DNA of 25,271 bases. Origin: a virus. Every line of letters starts with the position of its first letter. Within the stretch, counting starts at the first letter, position 1. The stretch spans positions 1 to 25,271 of the IMG/VR virus record IMGVR_UViG_3300025012_000732. One strand, 5' to 3'. A program made the position numbers and the translations under genes. The notes below the pieces were generated by a model. That model was not told the origin of the DNA and did no database searches. It saw only the letters and a program-made list of their open reading frames with translations. This document shows, one piece after another, positions 20,096 to 25,271 of the stretch.

Positions 20096-20161
20096 TTCTA
20101 AGTTCAATATTCCCCGTAAGATAAAAAAACCGGAAAATATATTTTTGTGGAGAGTGGGGCC

Positions 20162-20473
20162 ATGTCATTCATCAGTACACATAATTTCCTGAAAACGCGG
20201 GGCTTCGACGCTTTTATGGCTTTCTACGATGCCTTGGAGAAGGGCGCGGTGCTGCGAGAAATTGCCTTGACGCTTGGGGTGTCCATCTCACGAGCGGCGC
20301 AACTCAAAGACGCATTTTTTGAACAGCATTATTTTTTCCGGGGCGAGGTCGAGGAGGCTGTTGAGTTCTACCTGCAATCAATCGAGTCCTCCAGTGAGGA
20401 GAAGCGCACCCGGTACAAGAAGGTGCGCACCAGCCAGGATGAGCGGGCCGTCAGACCGAAGGTGTTGGCATGA
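20162..20473 (+). CDS. Helix-turn-helix regulator
   Basis: 103 aa from ATG 20162, with GGAGAG a few bases before it; an upstream in-frame GTG (20147) is less likely. MSFISTHNFLKTRGFDAFMA leads into VLREIALTLGVSISRAAQLK, a recognisable helix-turn-helix. The rest is charged and partly coiled (EEAVEFYLQSIESSSEEKRT) with a basic tail. It is transcribed away from the minus-strand operon and lies beside the palindrome at 19951-19995, the usual arrangement of a phage control gene next to its operator. Whether it acts as repressor or activator cannot be read. Confidence 0.7.
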   Translation: MSFISTHNFLKTRGFDAFMAFYDALEKGAVLREIALTLGVSISRAAQLKDAFFEQHYFFRGEVEEAVEFYLQSIESSSEEKRTRYKKVRTSQDERAVRPKVLA

Positions 20474-20691
20474 TCCTTACGGTGTTGGAGCGGACGGTTG
20501 AAGCCGTCGGTAAAGAACATGGCCCAGGAGGTGTGAGGCGATTAATACTGGCGTTGGCGGATGCGCGGACGAATAACTGGACACTCGCCCAAGAGTTCGG
20601 CATTACAATCTTCTCGGTCGCTCTTATGCGACGTGAACGTGATTCACTCGGCGTGGCACTTAAAATTCTATCTTCGCGCTCAAGAAAGTAA
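20470..20691 (+). CDS. Second helix-turn-helix regulator
   Basis: 73 aa, starting MILTVLERTVEAVGKEHGPG; NWTLAQEFGITIFSVALMRR is a helix-turn-helix-like segment. ATG 20470 overlaps the stop of the first regulator (ATGA). Its last 32 bases overlap the end of the minus-strand membrane-protein gene at 20660. Probably co-expressed with the first regulator. Confidence 0.65.
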   Translation: MILTVLERTVEAVGKEHGPGGVRRLILALADARTNNWTLAQEFGITIFSVALMRRERDSLGVALKILSSRSRK

Positions 20692-21283
20692 TAGGTTTGG
20701 TGCCGGCGGTCATCAACCGTCCGATACCGATACTCTTAAACCCGACGGTCCCCCCTCCTCCGTTCAAAGCGAGATGGCCCACAATCCAGAAGTCTTTTTC
20801 AGGAGCAGGGACGAATCTGGTATTTGTGATTGTTGTCAAGGCGGAGGATTCGGCTTGTGCCGGTATCCAGTCCCATGCGAAGCGTCTTGTTGCCGGATCA
20901 GCCGTAACGTCCACCTTGTTGCCGTACTCTTTAATGGTCGCTCTCATTACTCTGAGGGCCGAAGAAAGAGAAAGATTCTTCATTCCTACCAAGGTTTTAA
21001 GAGAATCAATCACTCCTAAAAGCCCCGGGATTGTTCCGGGATGCCGAGTTATTTCAGGTTCTGATTGGGTTGCCACCGGGCCATTATCAGGCCAGTTGGC
21101 GTCTGCTTCGCCATGCACCGGAGGCTTCCAGGGGATCAGGGGACCGTGCGTAGTGTCGCTTACGATGGGTTGGCTCAAGATCTCTACCCTCATGGACTCC
21201 CGGCCATAACGGTAACTCATGTAATGGGAGAAGGCGAGGATGATGACGATAACACCGGCGATGGTCCAGGATTTAGTGTTCAT
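20660..21283 (-). CDS. Membrane-anchored protein next to endolysin (spanin-like?)
   Basis: 207 aa. Residues ~7-22 (TIAGVIVIILAFSHYM) form a single N-terminal membrane helix followed by basic residues and a long soluble part with Pro-rich stretches (PLIPWKPPVHGEADANWPDN), a helical part (LLGVIDSLKTLVGMKNLSLS) and a C-terminal strand-rich part (GTVGFKSIGIGRLMTAGTKP). Its ATG overlaps the stop of the M15 peptidase gene (ATGA), so lysis partnership is plausible: an Rz-like inner-membrane spanin has one N-terminal membrane helix and a long periplasmic part, though coiled-coil content here is low. The end overlaps the plus-strand regulator by 32 bases. Confidence 0.6.
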   Translation of the reverse strand: MNTKSWTIAGVIVIILAFSHYMSYRYGRESMRVEILSQPIVSDTTHGPLIPWKPPVHGEADANWPDNGPVATQSEPEITRHPGTIPGLLGVIDSLKTLVGMKNLSLSSALRVMRATIKEYGNKVDVTADPATRRFAWDWIPAQAESSALTTITNTRFVPAPEKDFWIVGHLALNGGGGTVGFKSIGIGRLMTAGTKPITFLSAKIEF

Positions 21284-21735
21284 TGGCGTAGTCCTACATG
21301 AAGATGCGCATTAGGTGTCAATATGGATTCGGGGTAGATTTGCCAGATGTCGCCGAAATTCATTACGAGACTCATCCAGACGATGGAGAGGAATACTGCG
21401 GCCTTCTGTTGGGATACATCGTTCAGGCGAATGTCGATCGCGTGGCCCTCCCCCGCCCCGTTTTCAAGGTAGTGCCTGGACCGGACGACGTGGACTCTCG
21501 GGGGCTTGGGATCGGTCGAGTGCCCTTCGTGGCCTGATGTAATAACCATCCCGTCTTTATCCTCCGGGAATGTTCCGGCCCAGAGAAGAGAGAGTAGGGT
21601 AATCGCCTCTTTCAAGGTGGGATGCAACTTGTCGCTTTCAACTTCCGGTTTCTCGGCCCAGAGGGCAATGGTTTGGTTCAGGATTTCACCTAAAATAATA
21701 GCGGCGCCCGTTTCGCGGGGATTTGGTCGGGGCAA
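21280..21735 (-). CDS. M15-like peptidoglycan peptidase (putative endolysin)
   Basis: 151 aa from TTG 21735 with AAAGGGAA just before it; no other start gives a better fit. The family signature MVITSGHEGHS (63-73), SRHYL (86-90), GHAIDIR (97-103) and HLHVG (144-148) is that of M15-type zinc peptidases that cut cell-wall stem peptides; candidate zinc ligands are His88, Asp101 and His144/146. Compared with the usual SxHYxGxAxDIR order there is a six-residue insertion (ENGAGE) between HYL and GHAIDIR. No signal peptide, so export would need a holin. It is upstream of the spanin-like gene in the same direction, which fits a lysis unit. Confidence 0.75.
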   Translation of the reverse strand: MPRPNPRETGAAIILGEILNQTIALWAEKPEVESDKLHPTLKEAITLLSLLWAGTFPEDKDGMVITSGHEGHSTDPKPPRVHVVRSRHYLENGAGEGHAIDIRLNDVSQQKAAVFLSIVWMSLVMNFGDIWQIYPESILTPNAHLHVGLRQ

Positions 21736-21823
21736 TTCCCTTTCGCGCCTTGTGAGGAAGGAGGGCGCCGCATTGTAAGTTCAATATTCTACCGTTTTTA
21801 GATATGCCCGACATTTTTGACGC

Positions 21824-21851
21824 TTGACATTGGGAGCGGGGATTGTTTAAT
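21824..21851 (+). promoter_or_regulatory. Candidate sigma70-like promoter
   Basis: TTGACA (21824-21829), 16-base spacer, TTTAAT (21846-21851): perfect -35 and 5 of 6 in the -10. It lies 50 bases before the ATG of the plus-strand gene at 21901. Confidence 0.6.
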
Positions 21852-21900
21852 TCTGGCCTCTGAATGCACTCGCATGATTCGCATTCTTTCAGGAGGAATT

Positions 21901-22155
21901 ATGGCCCACCCGCCATTTCCAAGGATCAAAATTACCATTGATCCGGCGTTCAATGCGGAAGCTACACTTAATGCCCTTTTTTATCTCTACGTCGAACATA
22001 CGGTCCTTTGCGGTATGGTGGCGGAGATGTACGAGAAGGTTATGAATGTTCCACCACAAACTGCCGCAGAAAAGTGGAAATCCTCTTCGGAATTCGCACG
22101 TACAAATATGCAGGCGGCTTTTGCTCGGTTCGGCACGATAACGTTCCATCCATAA
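21901..22155 (+). CDS. Small hypothetical protein
   Basis: 84 aa from the ATG at 21901. AGGAGG lies 5 bases before it, so the longer frame starting at 21817 is not used. MAHPPFPRIKITIDPAFNAE leads into a helical region (TLNALFYLYVEHTVLCGMVA, EMYEKVMNVPPQTAAEKWKS) and FARTNMQAAFARFGTITFHP. A candidate promoter stands in front. The last 116 bases are also covered by the minus-strand gene at 22040-22279. Not recognised. Confidence 0.65.
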   Translation: MAHPPFPRIKITIDPAFNAEATLNALFYLYVEHTVLCGMVAEMYEKVMNVPPQTAAEKWKSSSEFARTNMQAAFARFGTITFHP

Positions 22156-22279
22156 ATGTTCCAAAAATCATTCGTTCCCCTTGTAGGCATATCTCGGTTA
22201 GATCGTACACCGTTCTGCCGTGTTCGTCTCTGTAGCTGGTGGGATTCTGGGATTCCGGTCCCTGGGCTATGGCGTTCAT
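22040..22279 (-). CDS. Small hypothetical protein, antisense overlap with neighbour
   Basis: 79 aa with AAGGAGAG before the ATG at 22279. The first ~50 residues (MNAIAQGPESQNPTSYRDEH, then RTVYDLTEICLQGERMIFGT) look coding; YDL...L...RMIF faintly resembles the N-terminal part of ClpP-type proteases, too weak to name. The last 37 residues lie opposite the plus-strand gene at 21901-22155. It may be a truncated remnant or a true overlapping gene. Confidence 0.5.
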   Translation of the reverse strand: MNAIAQGPESQNPTSYRDEHGRTVYDLTEICLQGERMIFGTFMDGTLSCRTEQKPPAYLYVRIPKRISTFLRQFVVEHS

Positions 22280-22297
22280 AACTTTACTCTCCTTTTT

Positions 22298-22414
22298 ATG
22301 AAGTTGATTGATAATATTGCGGCCAAGAATGAATGCAAAGTCTGGCTCCGGCGTACATGGCTGTCTGATGGTAAAATGGTTCGCATCCCTCCGCCGATAT
22401 TTAATGAGCGATAA
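22298..22414 (+). CDS. Short hypothetical frame, weak support
   Basis: 38 aa starting MKLIDNIAAKNECKVWLRRT and ending in IPPPIFNER. The stop overlaps the ATG of the next small gene by 11 bases. There is no visible ribosome binding site, and the start lies 18 bases from the opposite-strand gene. Kept because it sits directly before the membrane protein in the same direction. Confidence 0.3.
   Translation: MKLIDNIAAKNECKVWLRRTWLSDGKMVRIPPPIFNER
22311..22339 (-). promoter_or_regulatory. Candidate promoter for the minus-strand gene at 22279
   Basis: Minus strand: TTTGCA (22339-22334), 17-base spacer, TATTAT (22316-22311). The -35 matches TTGACA at 4 of 6 and the -10 matches TATAAT at 5 of 6. 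Confidence 0.35.
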
Positions 22415-22541
22415 ACTCGCCCTGTTCTATTTCGTCCTACTATGCTTCGTTGTCCCGACGATCATATTTTTCGTTGTTGGCGAGGTATGGAGTCTGATCT
22501 ACCTGTCGCTCCTCGGGGTCGGCTTTATGTTTAGCAGATAA
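22404..22541 (+). CDS. Small two-helix membrane protein (holin-like)
   Basis: 45 aa, starting MSDKLALFYFVLLCFVVPTI. Two hydrophobic segments (about 5-22 and 26-42) with almost no charges except at the start, and a short FSR end. Size and topology suit a small holin, and the nearby M15 peptidase would need one, but the gene runs in the opposite direction and has no clear ribosome binding site. It meets the end of the large minus-strand gene with a 2-base gap. Confidence 0.45.
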   Translation: MSDKLALFYFVLLCFVVPTIIFFVVGEVWSLIYLSLLGVGFMFSR

Positions 22542-22543
22542 CC

Positions 22544-25271
22544 TCACCACGTGATTCCCCTCCTGCGCTTCGTGCTGAGTGGCGCAAGTTCATCGAGTAA
22601 TTCTTTCGAGAGTACCCGATTGGTTGCCCTATTGACTACTCCCGCGAACGGGATAACGTTCAGCCCGTAGTTTAATACATCCCGCGTAAGCCCCCTGCCT
22701 GAGAACCGACCGTATCGGCTTGCGTTTTCAAGGTTTGGCAGAACTGGTGATCGGAGGAATGAGCCGGGGTTCGCCCCGTACCAGGGTATTGGGAGAATGT
22801 CCCAAAGGGCTTTATCCGCCGCCCTCGAAACCATATCCTCCCCCTTCTTCTTGTCACCCAAGAGGGATGAATCGACCGTATCCCAAAGAAGTGAGAACGC
22901 CATCGAAATCGCGGTTACTTTGGCGAAATACTTTGCCATGACTGCTGCGCGTCTCGGGCCACTCCCACCTGCGGGCTCCAATTCTCGGATGATACCGTTG
23001 AGTTCTCTTTCGTGGGTCTTGAGGTTATCGACGATCCTCTGAACGTCCGGGTACGATACGCCGAGGTCGTGCCTTGCTTTCTTCGCTTCGGTGAGCATCC
23101 GCTCCATTCCAACCCGATTCCCCTCTACCTCGCGCAGAACTTCAACAGGGGTGACTTCGCCGGTCATCCCCCTCCTCAAGATCAGTTGCGCCCGAGTGCC
23201 ATTGATACCTTCCTGACGCCCGAGGGCTTCACCCAAGACCTGAAGCTGTCGGGTCTTGAACGCGGTGAACATCCCGAGGATTCTGGCATACGGTTTATCG
23301 TAAAAGTCAGCCCTCATCGAGGGGGCGGCGGCGACCTGCGTTTCCGCCGAGGTCGTGGCCGCTTCACGGATCGCCTTGTCGAAAACGTCCTTGTCATTCA
23401 GGAGCTTCGATACGGCCTTGATCCTGTCCCCTCCGAGAGAAGAAAGGGTTTCCCTGTACCTGCGGTCCTTCATGACGCTATTGAAGATGCTCCCGAGTTC
23501 GGTCATGCCCCAGTTGCGGCCCTCGGATTTCTGGAAGGTGTCGATCTTGTTGAACATCTCTCCTACCGTACTGGGCCTGATCCCTTCCTCCGATTTTGCT
23601 ATTTCAAGATACCGGGGGGTTTCTGTTGTGGCGATCTCAACGGCGTCCGCCAGTGCGCCGGAGAAGGAGCTGCGATCACGCCACGTTTTTTTAAGGAGCC
23701 GGTCGGCTTCTGGTGTCCATCTCATCCGGGCGAAATCGACCTGTGTAAGATTCTGTGCCGAGGCTTTCAAGTTCATCCCGAGGAAGTTCCTGTACATCTG
23801 AGAACGAATCCAATTTGCTCCACGGAATGCCGTCCCTCTCCCCTTCTCGGGGTTTAAGACGTTCTCCATGAATTTGACGGCTCTGTCCTTCGAATTCCTC
23901 GATAACTCGACGGGGATGTCCCGCTTGAATTTCGTGTAGTAATAATCCACCCCATCACGGTAAGCGAGTTCCTTTGTCACACTCCGTAGATACGTGTTGA
24001 GAACGCTTGGGAGATCCCGGCGGATGTCCATTTCATAATCGAGGCGGGGCTTGAGGAACCGGGATTTATCGGAGATGAAGGTGTTGAGGTCTTTGATGTC
24101 TAACTGCTGGTCCTTCAGATGTCCGTCTAAGACCTGCTCAAGAAGGTCCACGTCCTTGATGTGGGTGAAATAATCTTCCCTCGTTCTGTATCCCTTGAGC
24201 TTTAACTGATCCTTGAAAAAGTCGAGCATTCGAACAGCGTTTTCGTAGACCTTTTTCTTGGTGGGAGTGTCGAGGATTTGTGCGGCTTGCGTGCGATCTT
24301 CAAGTGCCGTTATAATTGCGTCAGAGGTGGCGGATTTTTCAAAGGTGTTGTCGATCTTCTCGTAAGTCTCGCGGATGTTGTTAATGTAATTATTCCCCTT
24401 CTCCATCAACTGAGAACGGATGAGATCGCCCTGGTACATTCGGTTGGCAAGCTCACCGCCTGCGGCGCCGTAACTCTGGGCAAGGGTAGACACGCGAGAC
24501 TTGAATTTCGCCGTGACCTTCCACTGATTATCAGAATTCACCCGGAATTTCTGGGCTGTCGAGAGGAGTCTTTGTACCTGTTCGGGTGGTAGGTGTTGCT
24601 TGAGGATGCGGTCGGCGGTCTGATTCGCAATTTCCGTGTTGCGCCTATCGGTTTCCTCCCGGACGATCCGCTTTTTCTCTTCCTGCTCGAAGAACCTCAT
24701 CCAGCGGTCCACGTTCTCGCTTTCAAGGCGCTCAAAAGCGGTGAGCTTCCGACCGGGGGCCGCTCCTTTAATGTTGGGGTTTGTCTGTATCTCCTCGATC
24801 ATCTTGGAGCGGACGTACTCGATACGGTCGTTACTCCTTAAACCTCTTCCGGCAGCTTCAAGGGCATAGATACCGATTCGCTCGCGGACTGAAGAGATGA
24901 TCGGCCTTTGATAGTTCCTGGATTTGGGAGTGCGTTTTTCTTTCTTGAGTTCCTTGATGATCCGGTTGATGTAGGCGTCGTTCTGGGCCTTGGTGGGTGC
25001 AATCGGCGCGGCTTCATCTACTTTGCCGGCGAATTCCTTCCGGGTGTTGAACTCCCCCACCACGGGATTGAAGACAAGGTTCTTCGTGACATCCTTGACG
25101 TGATTGAAGATGGCCCTTTTTTGCTCCCCCGATAATCCTCTGAAATCTGGATGCTCTGATAAAAGCGTATTGATCGTCGAGCGAACTTCAAAGGGGAATT
25201 GCTCTGGCCTCATGCGTTGGTCAATAATCATCTTTCGGGCGTCGCTCGTGGCCTTCTTGATGATCGGGTCG
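22544..25271 (-). CDS. Very large virion protein, C-terminal part (partial)
   Basis: The frame continues to the window edge with no stop and no ribosome binding site before the first ATG (25231), so the ATG is probably internal and the N-terminus lies outside; at least 908 codons are visible. It is long-helix rich and Lys/Arg/Glu-rich (for example INRIIKELKKEKRTPKSRNY), with a region RSQMYRNFLGMNLKASAQNL that recalls large internal or ejection proteins and large polyvalent proteins of phages. A hydrophobic stretch (AAVMAKYFAKVTAISMAFSL) near residue 760 could be membrane-active. The C-terminus is basic (STKRRRGITW). Likely an internal virion protein that accompanies DNA into the cell; the resemblance is from general pattern only. 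Confidence 0.65.
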   Translation of the reverse strand, partial: DPIIKKATSDARKMIIDQRMRPEQFPFEVRSTINTLLSEHPDFRGLSGEQKRAIFNHVKDVTKNLVFNPVVGEFNTRKEFAGKVDEAAPIAPTKAQNDAYINRIIKELKKEKRTPKSRNYQRPIISSVRERIGIYALEAAGRGLRSNDRIEYVRSKMIEEIQTNPNIKGAAPGRKLTAFERLESENVDRWMRFFEQEEKKRIVREETDRRNTEIANQTADRILKQHLPPEQVQRLLSTAQKFRVNSDNQWKVTAKFKSRVSTLAQSYGAAGGELANRMYQGDLIRSQLMEKGNNYINNIRETYEKIDNTFEKSATSDAIITALEDRTQAAQILDTPTKKKVYENAVRMLDFFKDQLKLKGYRTREDYFTHIKDVDLLEQVLDGHLKDQQLDIKDLNTFISDKSRFLKPRLDYEMDIRRDLPSVLNTYLRSVTKELAYRDGVDYYYTKFKRDIPVELSRNSKDRAVKFMENVLNPEKGRGTAFRGANWIRSQMYRNFLGMNLKASAQNLTQVDFARMRWTPEADRLLKKTWRDRSSFSGALADAVEIATTETPRYLEIAKSEEGIRPSTVGEMFNKIDTFQKSEGRNWGMTELGSIFNSVMKDRRYRETLSSLGGDRIKAVSKLLNDKDVFDKAIREAATTSAETQVAAAPSMRADFYDKPYARILGMFTAFKTRQLQVLGEALGRQEGINGTRAQLILRRGMTGEVTPVEVLREVEGNRVGMERMLTEAKKARHDLGVSYPDVQRIVDNLKTHERELNGIIRELEPAGGSGPRRAAVMAKYFAKVTAISMAFSLLWDTVDSSLLGDKKKGEDMVSRAADKALWDILPIPWYGANPGSFLRSPVLPNLENASRYGRFSGRGLTRDVLNYGLNVIPFAGVVNRATNRVLSKELLDELAPLSTKRRRGITW

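Noticed and set aside
23012-23857. Plus-strand frame of 281 codons
   Set aside because: Shadow of the large minus-strand gene; the product has no coherent composition.

Overview
The window is part of the genome of a tailed double-stranded DNA phage or prophage. It carries a small and large terminase subunit, a P22-type portal, a candidate scaffold, a major capsid protein of the N4-gp56/DUF4043 type and tail-fibre-like genes, almost all on the minus strand and tightly packed (many ATGA, GTGA or TTGA start/stop overlaps). No integrase, DNA polymerase, tRNA or CRISPR array was seen. Five exported proteins have signal peptides in which Gln directly follows the likely cleavage site. This is the Bacteroidetes 'Q-rule' and hints at a host in the Bacteroidota/Chlorobi/Ignavibacteria (FCB) part of the tree. 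Clear Shine-Dalgarno sites (AAGGAG-like) and sigma70-like promoters argue against a typical Bacteroides-like host, so the host call is only an inference.

Layout in the direction of minus-strand transcription (right to left): 25271-22544 is the C-terminal part of a very large virion protein, open past the window edge. 22541-20660 holds small genes on both strands, an M15-type peptidoglycan peptidase (likely endolysin) and a membrane-anchored partner. 20691-20162 has two plus-strand helix-turn-helix genes. 20161-19850 is a 312-base gene-free control region with two candidate minus-strand promoters, a 13-15 bp inverted repeat across one of them, a CRP-like site and a strong intrinsic terminator; promoter and terminator together could make a transcript of about 85 bases. 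19849-18071 contains a 38-codon gene, a small unknown gene and a Sak4/RecA-like ATPase. 18052-17987 folds into three nested stems. 17944-11340 is a dense array of small accessory genes, many with CxxC zinc motifs, two HNH nucleases, an alanine-rich heptad-repeat protein and a small gene below 60 codons.

The packaging and head module follows: a terminator directly before terS, then terS, terL, a small gene, portal and a small gene, a second terminator, then candidate scaffold, capsid protein and a run of small virion or fibre proteins, several with signal peptides. The leftmost gene runs off the window.

The most unusual points are the Sec-type signal peptides on genes in the virion/tail module, two identical TA-G8-A tracts in consecutive translation-start regions of that module (possible slippage switches), the control region with its putative short RNA, and the folded element downstream of the Sak4 gene.
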